28,116 nt of DNA from Modestobacter sp. (GCA_025965635.1 JAOPWO010000327.1:1-28116); one strand, 5' to 3'. Positions 14,831 to 23,022 are shown, counted from the stretch's first letter. Numbers and translations are program-made. The notes: generated by a model from the sequence alone, not told the origin.

Positions 14831-16395
14831 GGGCGGGCGAGGGCGTCGTCGGCGCCGCCGGCCAGCGACGGGCTGCCGGCCTGTTGACCGGTCCAGCCGC
14901 TCACCGACCGGGCGGCGGGCTCCGGATCGGACAGCGTCCGCCGGCCGATCCCTTCCAGCACGTGCTTCCCCAGCACCTCCGGCTCCCCCAGCGGGATGGG
15001 GTACTGGCCGGTGAAGCAGGCGGTGCACAGCCGGTTGGCCGGCTGCTCGGTGGCGGCGATCAGCGACTGCTCGGACACGTAGCCGAGCGAGTCGGCGTTG
15101 ATCGAGGCGCGCACCCCGTCGACGTCCAGGCCGTTGGCGACCAGCTCGGCGCGGCTGGCGAAGTCGATGCCGTAGAAGCAGGGCCACTTCACCGGCGGCG
15201 AGGAGATCCGCACGTGCACCTCGAGGGCACCGGCCTCGCGCAGCATCCGGATCAGCGCGCGCTGGGTGTTGCCCCGGACGATGGAGTCGTCCACGACGAC
15301 GAGGCGCTTGCCCCGGATGACGTCGCGCAGCGGGTTGAGCTTGAGCCGGATGCCGAGCTGCCGGATCGTCTGGGACGGCTGGATGAAGGTGCGGCCGACA
15401 TAGGAGTTCTTGACCAGGCCCAGCCCGTAGGGGATGCCGGAGGCCTCGGCGTAGCCCACCGCCGCCGGCGTCCCCGACTCGGGGACGGGGATGACCAGGT
15501 CGGCGTCGGCCGGGTGCTCCCTGGCCAGCCGCCGGCCGATCTCGACGCGGGCGGCGTGCACGGTGCGGCCGCCGATGGTGGTGTCCGGCCGGGCGAGGTA
15601 CACGTACTCGAAGACGCAGCCCTTGGGTGCCGCGGCCGCGAAGTGCTGGGAGCGCAGCCCGTCCTCGTCGATGGCGATCAGCTCACCGGGCTCGACCTCG
15701 CGGACGAAAACGGCACCGCAGATGTCCAGCGCGGCGGTCTCGCTCGCGACCACCCAGCCGCGCTCCAGCCTGCCCAGCACCAGCGGGCGGACGCCCTGCG
15801 GGTCCCGGGCGGCGTAGAGGGTGTTCTCGTCCATGAACGTGAGGCTGAAGGCGCCGCGCAGCATGGGCAGCACCTCCATCGCCGCGGCCTCGACCGAGAG
15901 GTCGGGCCGGGCACCGATCAGCGAGGTGATGAGGTCCGAGTCGGTGGTCGAGGTGAACGCCCCGGCCACGCCGCCGTCCGCGGCCGCACTGGCCAGCTCC
16001 GCGGTGTTGACCAGGTTCCCGTTGTGACACAGCGCCAGGCTGGTACCGGCACCGGTGGTGCGGAAGGTCGGCTGGGCGTTCTCCCACGTGGAGGAGCCCG
16101 TCGTCGAGTACCGGGTGTGCCCGACCGCCAGGTGCCCGCGCAGGCTGCCCAGGGTCGGCTCGTCGAAGACCTGGCTGACCAGGCCGAGGTCCTTGTAGAC
16201 CACGACGGAGGCGCCGTCGGACACCGCGATGCCGGCCGCCTCCTGACCGCGGTGCTGGAGGGCGTACAGACCGAAATAGGTCAGCTTCGAGACCTCCTCA
16301 CCCGGCGCCCAGACCCCGAAGACGCCACAGGCGTCCTGGGGACCGGGAGCAGAGGGGTCGAGGTCGTGCGTCAGCCGTCCATCACCGCGAGGCAC
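14827..16395 (-). CDS. purF: Amidophosphoribosyltransferase
   Basis: The protein has 522 residues and catalyses the first committed step of purine synthesis, PRPP plus glutamine to phosphoribosylamine. The catalytic Ntn nucleophile is Cys23 in DACGVFGVWAP, so the first 22 residues are a propeptide to be removed. LYALQHRGQEAAGIA and CHNGNLVNT complete the glutaminase domain. The PRPP loop VVVDDSIVRGNTQ is near residue 365. Cysteines in KGCVFEY, WPCFYG and LCTACFTG match the [4Fe-4S]-containing Bacillus-type enzymes. The only usable start is GTG at 16395; a TAAGCT box 6 nt upstream supports a leaderless transcript beginning there. It is coupled to purM. Confidence 0.97.
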   Translation of the reverse strand: MPRGDGRLTHDLDPSAPGPQDACGVFGVWAPGEEVSKLTYFGLYALQHRGQEAAGIAVSDGASVVVYKDLGLVSQVFDEPTLGSLRGHLAVGHTRYSTTGSSTWENAQPTFRTTGAGTSLALCHNGNLVNTAELASAAADGGVAGAFTSTTDSDLITSLIGARPDLSVEAAAMEVLPMLRGAFSLTFMDENTLYAARDPQGVRPLVLGRLERGWVVASETAALDICGAVFVREVEPGELIAIDEDGLRSQHFAAAAPKGCVFEYVYLARPDTTIGGRTVHAARVEIGRRLAREHPADADLVIPVPESGTPAAVGYAEASGIPYGLGLVKNSYVGRTFIQPSQTIRQLGIRLKLNPLRDVIRGKRLVVVDDSIVRGNTQRALIRMLREAGALEVHVRISSPPVKWPCFYGIDFASRAELVANGLDVDGVRASINADSLGYVSEQSLIAATEQPANRLCTACFTGQYPIPLGEPEVLGKHVLEGIGRRTLSDPEPAARSVSGWTGQQAGSPSLAGGADDALARP

Positions 16396-16401
16396 CAGCC
16401 G

Positions 16402-16407
16402 AGCTTA
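16402..16407 (-). promoter_or_regulatory. Probable -10 element of purF (leaderless)
   Basis: Minus-strand TAAGCT is followed by 6 nt (CGGCTG) and then the purF GTG. The same hexamer and spacing occur before mscR. A leader this short rules out a riboswitch or attenuator from this promoter. Confidence 0.5.
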
Positions 16408-16511
16408 CCGGCGGATCGCTCCGGCGTGCTGCGGGCCGGAGTGGAGTCGGACACGGCGCGCCAGGGCGTCCCTCGCGACGGGAGTCCCGGGCCGCCTGCG
16501 GCCCCGGTTCC

Positions 16512-16541
16512 GGCGGTGCCGACCCGGAGGGTCCCACCGCC
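16512..16541 (-). terminator. Stem-loop between the MBL-fold gene and purF
   Basis: GGCGGTG (16512-16518) pairs with CACCGCC (16535-16541), and inside it GACCC pairs with GGGTC around a GGA loop. This gives 12 bp with a tiny internal loop. It lies about 70 nt downstream of the MBL-fold stop and upstream of the purF promoter, so it probably ends the mscR-MBL transcript. An overlapping alternative stem (GGTCCC at 16530-16535 with GGGACC at 16542-16547) is also possible. Confidence 0.6.
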
Positions 16542-16612
16542 GGGACCGGGAGGGGCTCCACGCCACGTGCGGAGTCCCTGGCCGCGGTGTCATCCCGAGG
16601 ATGACGATGTGC

Positions 16613-17233
16613 TCAGTGGATGTTGTCCTTCTCGGCGGCGATCGTGGTGTCGTCGCCGTGCCCGGTGCGGACCACGGTGCCGCCGGGCAGCGACAGCAGC
16701 CGGCCGGTGATCGAGCTCAGGATCGTCGGCTTGTCGCTGAACGACCGCCCGGTGGCGCCGGGCCCCCCGCAGAACAGGGTGTCGCCGGTGAACACGGTGT
16801 TCAGGTCCGGCGCGTGCAGGCAGGTGCTCCCCGGTGAGTGGCCCGGCGTGTGCAGCGCGCGCAGCGTCGTCCCGGCCACGCCGAACCGGGTGCCGTCGGC
16901 GATCTCCGCGTCCGGGGAGGAATCGGCGTGCACCATGTCCCACAGCATCCGGTCGGCCGGGTTGAACCAGATCGGCGCGTCCACGGCCTCCCGGAGGGCC
17001 ACCGCCGCGGTGATGTGGTCGTTGTGTCCGTGGGTGAGCACGATCGCCGCGACCTTGCGACCGCCGATCGCCGCGACGATCGGCTCCGCCCGGTGCGGCG
17101 CGTCGATGACGAGGACCTCGTCGTCGTCGCCCACCAGCCAGACGTTGTTGTCGACGTCGAAGTCCTGACCGTCGAGGCTGAACACCCCGCTGATGACGGC
17201 CTTGTCGATCCGCGCGCCCGAGGTGGATGTCAC
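16613..17233 (-). CDS. MBL-fold metallo-hydrolase, putative S-formylmycothiol hydrolase
   Basis: This is a 206-residue metallo-beta-lactamase-fold protein from a GTG start. The metal motif is THGHNDH (67-73), with further ligands H132 in HTPGHSPGS, D151 in FTGDTLF and a His in RTGHGDD near the C-terminus. The layout is glyoxalase II-like. It overlaps mscR by 4 bp (GTGA). Actinobacterial MscR genes commonly have such a partner (as in the M. tuberculosis Rv2259/Rv2260 pair). The proposed role is hydrolysis of S-formylmycothiol to formate and mycothiol, finishing formaldehyde oxidation. The hydrolase fold is clear; the substrate rests on context. Confidence 0.9.
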   Translation of the reverse strand: MTSTSGARIDKAVISGVFSLDGQDFDVDNNVWLVGDDDEVLVIDAPHRAEPIVAAIGGRKVAAIVLTHGHNDHITAAVALREAVDAPIWFNPADRMLWDMVHADSSPDAEIADGTRFGVAGTTLRALHTPGHSPGSTCLHAPDLNTVFTGDTLFCGGPGATGRSFSDKPTILSSITGRLLSLPGGTVVRTGHGDDTTIAAEKDNIH

Positions 17234-18321
17234 TTGTCGAACACCATGACCGACCGCAGCACGTCCCCGTGGTGCATCTTCTCGAACGCGGACTCGACGT
17301 CGTCGATGCCGATGGTCTCGGAGACGAAGGCGTCCAGGTCGAAGCGACCCTGCAGGTACAGGTCGATGAGCATCGGGAAGTCGCGGCTGGGCAGACAGTC
17401 GCCGTACCAGGAGGACTTGAGCGCACCGCCGCGGCCGAAGACCTCGATCAGCGGGAGGGTGATCTCCATGGTCGGGTTCGGGACGCCGACCAGGACGACG
17501 GTGCCGGCCAGGTCACGGGCGTTGAACGCCTGCTGGTAGACGGCCGGGTGGCCCACCGCGTCGATCGCGACGTCCACCCCGAAGCCGCCGGTGAGCGCCT
17601 TGATGGCCTCGACGGGGTCGGTCTCCTTGGAGTTGACCGTGTGGGTGGCGCCCATGCCCTTGGCCCACTCGAGCTTCTTGTCGTCGATGTCGACGGCGAT
17701 GATCGTGCCCGCACCGGCCAGCCGGGAGCCGGCGATCGCCGCGTCGCCCACGCCACCGCAGCCGAAGACGGCGACCGAGTCGCCGCGGCCCACGCCGCCG
17801 GTGTTGATGGCGGCACCGACACCGGCCATGACGCCGCAGCCGAGCAGGCCGGCCGCGGTCGGCTTGGCGGCCGGGTCGACCTTCGTGCACTGCCCGGAGT
17901 GGACCAGCGTCTTCTCCGCGAACGCGCCGATGCCCAGCGCCGGGGAGAGCTCCGTGCCGTCGGCCAGGGTCATCCTCTGGGCGGCGTTGTGGGTGTTGAA
18001 GCAGTACCAGGGCTTGCCCTTGGCGCAGGCGCGGCACTCACCGCACACCGCCCGCCAGTTCAGGATCACGTAGTCGCCCACCGTGACGTTGGTGACGCCC
18101 TCGCCGACCGCGGAGACCAGGCCGGCAGCCTCGTGACCGAGGAGGAAGGGGAACTCGTCGTTGATCCCGCCCTCCCGGTAGTGCAGGTCGGTGTGGCAGA
18201 CCCCGCAGGCCTGCACGTCCACGATCGCCTCGCCCGGACCGGGGTCGGGCACGATGATCGTCTCGACGGTGACCGGAGCACCCTTGCTGCGGGCGACGAC
18301 GCCCTTGACCTCATATGGCAT
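17230..18321 (-). CDS. mscR: S-(hydroxymethyl)mycothiol dehydrogenase (mycothiol-dependent formaldehyde dehydrogenase)
   Basis: This 363-residue zinc-dependent class III-type alcohol dehydrogenase oxidises the formaldehyde-mycothiol adduct to S-formylmycothiol with NAD+. It may also reduce S-nitrosomycothiol. Catalytic zinc ligands appear as C39 (ACGVCHTD), H63 (GHE) and C162 (GCGVMAG). The structural zinc is held by C93, C96, C99 and C107 (CGECRACAKGKPWYC). The NAD-binding motif is GCGGVG (187-192). Mycothiol enzymes are actinobacterial, which helps place the organism. The ATG lacks a Shine-Dalgarno but has TAAGCT 6 nt upstream, consistent with leaderless expression. It is divergent from the OFA antiporter. 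Confidence 0.95.
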   Translation of the reverse strand: MPYEVKGVVARSKGAPVTVETIIVPDPGPGEAIVDVQACGVCHTDLHYREGGINDEFPFLLGHEAAGLVSAVGEGVTNVTVGDYVILNWRAVCGECRACAKGKPWYCFNTHNAAQRMTLADGTELSPALGIGAFAEKTLVHSGQCTKVDPAAKPTAAGLLGCGVMAGVGAAINTGGVGRGDSVAVFGCGGVGDAAIAGSRLAGAGTIIAVDIDDKKLEWAKGMGATHTVNSKETDPVEAIKALTGGFGVDVAIDAVGHPAVYQQAFNARDLAGTVVLVGVPNPTMEITLPLIEVFGRGGALKSSWYGDCLPSRDFPMLIDLYLQGRFDLDAFVSETIGIDDVESAFEKMHHGDVLRSVMVFDK

Positions 18322-18327
18322 GCCGTG

Positions 18328-18333
18328 AGCTTA
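18328..18333 (-). promoter_or_regulatory. Probable -10 element of mscR (leaderless)
   Basis: Minus-strand TAAGCT is followed by CACGGC and then the mscR ATG, a 6-nt gap typical of leaderless actinobacterial promoters. No -35 consensus is visible. Confidence 0.5.
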
Positions 18334-18486
18334 GGGAGGCCACCCCCCGGCGGTCCGGGGGCCTTGCACCTGGTGGAAGTCGGACACGATGCGGCCGCGC
18401 ACGACGATCTGGTCTCGATATCCCTCGGAACGGGACACTCGCCGCGCCCTTTCCGCTGGGTGGACGTAGCGTCTCCTCGGTTCACG

Positions 18487-18501
18487 ACCTGTGCGACAGG
18501 T
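18487..18501. promoter_or_regulatory. Inverted repeat ACCTGT-GCG-ACAGGT, possible operator
   Basis: A perfect 6-bp dyad with a 3-nt spacer lies 55 nt upstream of the OFA antiporter start, in the divergent region shared with mscR. The TGT-N3-ACA layout resembles operators of GntR/FadR-type regulators. It sits just downstream of TAGCGT (18467-18472), a possible -10, where a bound repressor would block transcription of the antiporter. Confidence 0.5.
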
Positions 18502-18555
18502 GTGCCCTGGCTGCGTCCGTTCGGCGCCGTCGTTCCCGTTCCCGGAGGTCCATTC

Positions 18556-19968
18556 GTGGCAGTACCCAGCTTCCTGGCCCGCGAGCGCATCGTCGCCCGC
18601 CCGGGCTTCAACCGCTGGCTCATCCCGCCGGCGGCCCTGGCGGTGCACCTGTGCATCGGCCAGGCCTACGCCACCAGCGTCTACAAGGCCGCGCTCGTCT
18701 CGCACTTCGAGTCCAGCCTCACCGCGATCGGGATCATCTTCTCGATCGCCATCGTCATGCTCGGCCTGTCCGCCGCGGTGTTCGGCACGTGGGTGGACCG
18801 CAACGGCCCGCGCGCGGCCATGTTCACCTCCGCCTGCTTCTGGTCGGCCGGCTTCCTCATCGGCTCGCTGGGCATCGCCACCGAGCAGCTGTGGCTGGTG
18901 TACTTCGGCTACGGCTTCATCGGCGGCATCGGCCTGGGCATCGGCTACATCTCCCCGGTGTCCACGCTGATCAAGTGGTTCCCGGACCGACCGGGCCTGG
19001 CCACCGGCATGGCCATCATGGGCTTCGGTGGTGGCGCGCTCATCGCCTCGCCGCTGTCCCGCCAGCTGATGAGCGTCTACGACCCGGGGTACGACCCGAG
19101 CGTCCCGACCTCCATCGCCAGCGGCAACGCCGTCTCGATGCTCTTCCTCACCCTTGGCCTGGTCTACCTGGTCTTCATGATGTTCGGCGCCTTCATCGTC
19201 CGCGTGCCGGCCGACGACTGGCGGCCCGCGGGCTTCGACCCGTCGTCGGTCAAGCAGAAGTCGCTGGTCACCACCGACAACGTCTCCGCCGCCAACGCGA
19301 TCAAGACCCCGCAGTTCTGGCTGCTGTGGACCGTGCTGTTCTGCAACGTCACCGCCGGGATCGGGATCCTGGAGCAGGCCAGCCCGATGATCCAGGACTT
19401 CTTCCGCACCGGGGAGTCGTCCCTGGTCGCCGGTGTCGCCGCTACCGGGTTCGTCGGCCTGCTGTCGCTGTTCAACAAGGGTGGCCGGTTCGTCTGGTCC
19501 TCGACCTCGGACTACATCGGCCGCAAGCCGATCTACATGGTCTACCTCGGCGTCGGCATGGTGCTCTACGTCCTGCTCGCCACCGTGGGCAGCACCGCCA
19601 CCTGGCTGTTCGTCGTCCTGGCCGCGATCATCATCAGCTTCTACGGCGGCGGGTTCGCCACCATCCCGGCCTACCTGCGTGACCTCTTCGGCACCTACCA
19701 GGTCGGCGCCATCCACGGCCGGCTGCTCACCGCCTGGGCAGCCGCCGGCATCGCCGGACCGCTGATCGTCAACGGCGTCCTCGACACCCAGGGCACCCCG
19801 GGCCAGCTCGTCGCCGGCAACTACCGGCCGGCGCTGTTCATCATGGTCGGCCTGCTGGCCGTCGGCTTCATCGCCAACCTGCTGGTCAGGCCGGTGGCCG
19901 CCACGTGGCACGAGCCGAAGGTCGGCGCCCCCACCACCTCGACCCCGGAACGGAGCGCCGTCCGATGA
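18556..19968 (+). CDS. OFA-family (oxalate/formate antiporter) MFS transporter
   Basis: This 470-residue major facilitator protein has about 12 transmembrane helices. The start is GTG at 18556 with GGAGG at a 7-nt spacing. WVDRNGPRAAMF is the MFS loop 2-3 motif, and the second-half counterpart is GGRFVWSSTSDYIGRKPIYM. HLCIGQAYATSVYK in helix 1 and GIGLGIGYISPVSTLIKWFPDRPGLATGMAIMG-type wording (about 130-160) are typical of the OFA branch that includes OxlT. Members exchange or carry small carboxylates such as oxalate, formate or related acids. A 50-residue single-helix gene overlaps its stop by 4 bp. Being divergent from formaldehyde-oxidising mscR makes formate or another carboxylate a reasonable substrate guess, not a demonstrated one. 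Confidence 0.92.
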   Translation: MAVPSFLARERIVARPGFNRWLIPPAALAVHLCIGQAYATSVYKAALVSHFESSLTAIGIIFSIAIVMLGLSAAVFGTWVDRNGPRAAMFTSACFWSAGFLIGSLGIATEQLWLVYFGYGFIGGIGLGIGYISPVSTLIKWFPDRPGLATGMAIMGFGGGALIASPLSRQLMSVYDPGYDPSVPTSIASGNAVSMLFLTLGLVYLVFMMFGAFIVRVPADDWRPAGFDPSSVKQKSLVTTDNVSAANAIKTPQFWLLWTVLFCNVTAGIGILEQASPMIQDFFRTGESSLVAGVAATGFVGLLSLFNKGGRFVWSSTSDYIGRKPIYMVYLGVGMVLYVLLATVGSTATWLFVVLAAIIISFYGGGFATIPAYLRDLFGTYQVGAIHGRLLTAWAAAGIAGPLIVNGVLDTQGTPGQLVAGNYRPALFIMVGLLAVGFIANLLVRPVAATWHEPKVGAPTTSTPERSAVR

Positions 19969-20117
19969 GCAGCTCGACGACCACGACCGACACCCCGCAG
20001 GGCAGCACGCACACCCCGGCCGGCCTGATCGGCTTCGCCTGGGCCCTGGTCGGCATCCCGCTGGCCTACGGGCTGTACCAGACGGTCAAGACGGCCAGCT
20101 CACTGTTCGGCGGCTGA
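19965..20117 (+). CDS. MFS transporter small subunit (single-helix membrane protein)
   Basis: This 50-residue protein starts at the ATG overlapping the antiporter stop (ATGA), so it is translationally coupled to it. A Ser/Thr-rich N-terminus (MSSSTTTTDTPQGS) is followed by one hydrophobic helix, about residues 19-40 (AGLIGFAWALVGIPLAYGLY), then a short polar tail ending in FGG. Small one-helix proteins of this kind are found beside OFA transporters in many bacteria and have been called MFS transporter small subunits. Their function is untested as far as I know. It should sit in the membrane with the antiporter. A strong terminator follows 22 nt after the stop, so the pair forms a complete transcription unit. 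Confidence 0.85.
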   Translation: MSSSTTTTDTPQGSTHTPAGLIGFAWALVGIPLAYGLYQTVKTASSLFGG

Positions 20118-20139
20118 CCCAGCACCTCCTCCGCGCCAC

Positions 20140-20176
20140 CACAGCGCCCCGGCCGCCCAGCGGCCGGGGCGCTGTG
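20140..20176. terminator. Perfect 17-bp stem-loop, probably bidirectional terminator
   Basis: The arms at 20140-20156 (CACAGCGCCCCGGCCGC) and 20160-20176 are perfectly complementary around a 3-nt CCA loop. It lies just after the small-subunit stop and about 100 nt past the end of the oppositely oriented purL/SCP transcript. It can therefore serve both strands. There is no T-tract. Confidence 0.85.
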
Positions 20177-20274
20177 CCGTTCGAGGACCGACCGAGGGAC
20201 ACGACCCGCGCCCAGCCCCGATCATCGGCGGATGGCCGAAGCCGGCGGCGTGTCGGGCAGCCGGCTGCCGGTGA

Positions 20275-20664
20275 TCAACGCGGGACGAGAGGCCTCAACG
20301 GGAGCAGCTCGGACAGGTCGGCGCGGTTGCCGCTGGCACTGACCTTGCCCGCGGCGACGGCATCGACCCAGCCCAGGACGCCGGTGGCCAGCCGCAGCCA
20401 GGTGGCGGCGTCGGTCTCCACGACGTTGGGCGGGGTGCCGCGGGTGTGCCGCGGGCCGGGCACGCACTGGACGGCGACGAACGGCGGCACCCGCACCTCC
20501 ACCGACCGGCCGGGCACCTGCTGCGCCAGCCAGCGCGCCGAGATCTTCACCGCCGCCCCGAGCACCGCCCGGGACGGCTGCTCGGCGTCGCCGGCCAGCC
20601 AGGCGGCCGTCGGCGAGACGGCCGCCCGCAGGTCCTCGGCCGGGATCGGTGCGGTTCCTGCCAC
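20275..20664 (-). CDS. Sterol carrier (SCP-like) family protein
   Basis: This 129-residue protein from a GTG start resembles the bacterial sterol-carrier-protein-like family often encoded beside purine genes in Actinobacteria. VPPFVAVQCVPGPRHTRGTPPNVVETDAATW-type wording (about 58-90), then LRLATGVLGWVDAVAAGKVSASGNRADLSELLPL-type wording, gives the SCP2 signature of a threshold residue stretch ending in SGNRADLSELLPL. It starts 18 nt after purL in the same direction, so it is probably the last gene of the purS-purQ-purL transcript. A lipid-binding or regulatory role is unproven, and its link to purine synthesis is positional only. Confidence 0.85.
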   Translation of the reverse strand: MAGTAPIPAEDLRAAVSPTAAWLAGDAEQPSRAVLGAAVKISARWLAQQVPGRSVEVRVPPFVAVQCVPGPRHTRGTPPNVVETDAATWLRLATGVLGWVDAVAAGKVSASGNRADLSELLPLRPLVPR

Positions 20665-20682
20665 CGACCTATCCCACCCTCA

Positions 20683-23022
20683 TCAGCTGGTCGGGACGGT
20701 GCCCGCCGGGACGGTGCCGACCGCGACGGCCGGCGACCCGAACAGGGCCGGCAGGGTGGCCGACCAGGCAGCGCGCAGCTCCTCCAGGGACAGCTCGAGG
20801 TCGCCGAGGGCGAGCGCGGGACCGCCCGTCGTCCCGAGCTCGGTCACCGGCACGCCGACCCGCTCGGCGGCCGCACGCACGGCGGCGGCATCGGCAGTGG
20901 TGACGACGGCGCGGGCGACGGACTCGCTGAACAGCGCCGTGAACGGGTCGCCGGGCAGCGCGAGGGTGGCACCGACGCCGTACCGCAGGGCCGACTCGGT
21001 GAGCGCCTGGGCGAGGCCGCCGTCGGCGAGGTCGTGCGCCGAGCTGACCAGGCCGTCGGCGGCCAGGGTGACCATCAGCTCCCCGAGGGCCCGCTCGGCG
21101 CCCAGGTCGAGCACCGGCGGACGGCCACCCAGGTGCCCGTGCACGACGGCGGCCCAGGCGGATCCGCCGAGCTCCCCGCGGGTCTCGCCGAGCAGCAGCA
21201 CGCTCTCGCCGTCGGCCCGCCAGCCGGTGGGCACCCGGCGCCGGACGTCGGCGTGCACCCCGAGCACCCCGATGACCGGGGGGGGGTTGATCGGCACGTC
21301 GCCGGTCTGGTTGTAGAGGCTCACGTTGCCGCCGGTGACGGGCAGGCCGAGCTCCCGGCAGCCGTCGGCCAGCCCGCGGACGGCCTCGGCGAACTGCCAC
21401 ATCACCTCGGGCTCCTCGGGGGAGCCGAAGTTCAGGCAGTTGGTGACGGCCAGCGGCACGGCGCCGGACACGGCGACGTTGCGGTAGGCCTCGGACAGGT
21501 TGAGCTGGGCGCCGGTGTACGGGTCCAGCCGGGCGAAGCGGGCGTTGCCGTCCAGGGCGAGGGCGATGCCCCGGTGGCTGTCCTCGTCGATCCGCACCAC
21601 GCCGGCGTCCTCGGGCTGGGCCAGCACCGTGTTCCCCCGCACGTAGCGGTCGTACTGCTCGGTCACCCAGGACTTGTCGGCGCCGTCCGGGCTGCTCACG
21701 ACGGCCAGCCAGGCGGCGCGCAGCTCGTCCGGTCCCGCCGGCGCGGGCAGCCGGGACGGGTCGTCGGCCTGCAGCGCGTCGAGGTCGGCCGGGCGGCTCA
21801 TCGGCCGCTCGTACACCGGGCCCTCGTGCGCGACGGTGCGCGGTGGGACGTCGACGATCCGCTCGCCGTGCCAGTCGACGGTGAGCCGGTCGCCGTCGGT
21901 GACCTCACCGATGACGGCGGCGAGCACGTCCCACCGGCGGCAGACGGCGAGGAACGCGTCGACCTTGTCCGGCTCGACGATCGCGCACATCCGCTCCTGC
22001 GACTCGCTCATCAGGATCTCGGCGGGCGTGAGGGTGCTGTCGCGCAGCGGGACGGCGTCGAGGTCGACGTGCATGCCGCCGGTGCCGGCGCTGGCCAGCT
22101 CACTGGTCGCGCAGGACAGCCCGGCGCCGCCGAGGTCCTGGATGCCGGTGACCAGGTCGGCGGCGACGATCTCCAGGCAGGCCTCGATCAGCAGCTTCTC
22201 GGTGAACGGGTCGCCGACCTGGACCGCAGGGCGCTTGGCCGGGCCCTCGGCGTCGAAGGTCTCGCTGGCCAACACCGAGACCCCGCCGATGCCGTCGCCG
22301 CCGGTGCGGGCACCGAACAGGACGACCTTGTTGCCCACGCCCTCGGCCTTGGCCAGCCGCACGTCCTCGTGCCGCATCACGCCGACGCACAGCGCGTTGA
22401 CCAGCGGGTTGCCGGCGTAGCAGTCGTCGAAGAGGAGCTCGCCACCGATGTTGGGCAGGCCCAGGCAGTTGCCGTAGCCGCCCACGCCGGCGACGACGCC
22501 GGGCAGCACCCGGGCGGTGTCGGGGGCGTCGGCGCGGCCGAAGCGCAACGAGTCCATGACGGCGATCGGGCGGGCGCCCATGGTGAGGATGTCGCGGACG
22601 ATGCCGCCGACGCCGGTGGCCGCGCCCTGGTAGGGCTCCACGTAGCTGGGGTGGTTGTGCGACTCGACCTTGAAGGTGACCGCGTAGCCGTCGCCGACGT
22701 CGACGACGCCGGCGTTCTCGCCGATCCCGACCAGCAGCGCGTCGGACGGCGGGAGGTCACCGAAGCGGCGCAGGTGCACCTTCGAGGACTTGTAGGAGCA
22801 GTGCTCGCTCCACATGACCGAGTACATGGCGAGCTCGGCGGTGGTGGGCCGGCGGCCGAGGATCTCGCGGATCCGGGCGTACTCGTCGTCCTTGAGCCCC
22901 AGCTCGGCGAACGGCTGCTCGTCATCGGGCCTGGCCGCGGCGCGGTCGACGGTGTCCAGCTGCGGCAGCACCCGGGCGGCGTGGTCCGCGGGCCCGTCGT
23001 CGACCCGGTGCGTGGCGGTCAC
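20683..23022 (-). CDS. purL: Phosphoribosylformylglycinamidine synthase subunit PurL (small-type)
   Basis: This 779-residue synthetase subunit converts FGAR to FGAM with ATP and ammonia delivered by PurQ, with PurS bridging. The length fits the three-component Bacillus-type system rather than the 1,300-residue single chain of E. coli. MWSEHCSYKSSK (70-81) holds the conserved catalytic His74. KVESHNHPSYVEPYQGAATG, GARTGGDGIGG, GIQDLGGAGLSCATSE, MSESQERM and LPVTGGNVSLYNQT are family blocks. It overlaps purQ by 4 bp (GTGA). A run of nine C residues (minus strand) in the INPPPVIG codons is a slippage-prone tract. The C-terminus (VGTVPAGTVPTS) has a small duplicated motif. Confidence 0.97.
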   Translation of the reverse strand: MTATHRVDDGPADHAARVLPQLDTVDRAAARPDDEQPFAELGLKDDEYARIREILGRRPTTAELAMYSVMWSEHCSYKSSKVHLRRFGDLPPSDALLVGIGENAGVVDVGDGYAVTFKVESHNHPSYVEPYQGAATGVGGIVRDILTMGARPIAVMDSLRFGRADAPDTARVLPGVVAGVGGYGNCLGLPNIGGELLFDDCYAGNPLVNALCVGVMRHEDVRLAKAEGVGNKVVLFGARTGGDGIGGVSVLASETFDAEGPAKRPAVQVGDPFTEKLLIEACLEIVAADLVTGIQDLGGAGLSCATSELASAGTGGMHVDLDAVPLRDSTLTPAEILMSESQERMCAIVEPDKVDAFLAVCRRWDVLAAVIGEVTDGDRLTVDWHGERIVDVPPRTVAHEGPVYERPMSRPADLDALQADDPSRLPAPAGPDELRAAWLAVVSSPDGADKSWVTEQYDRYVRGNTVLAQPEDAGVVRIDEDSHRGIALALDGNARFARLDPYTGAQLNLSEAYRNVAVSGAVPLAVTNCLNFGSPEEPEVMWQFAEAVRGLADGCRELGLPVTGGNVSLYNQTGDVPINPPPVIGVLGVHADVRRRVPTGWRADGESVLLLGETRGELGGSAWAAVVHGHLGGRPPVLDLGAERALGELMVTLAADGLVSSAHDLADGGLAQALTESALRYGVGATLALPGDPFTALFSESVARAVVTTADAAAVRAAAERVGVPVTELGTTGGPALALGDLELSLEELRAAWSATLPALFGSPAVAVGTVPAGTVPTS

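Noticed and set aside
20174..21316. Plus-strand open frame over the SCP-like gene and the end of purL
   Set aside because: It is Ser/Arg/Thr/Pro-rich shadow sequence opposite real genes and overlaps the terminator at 20140-20176.
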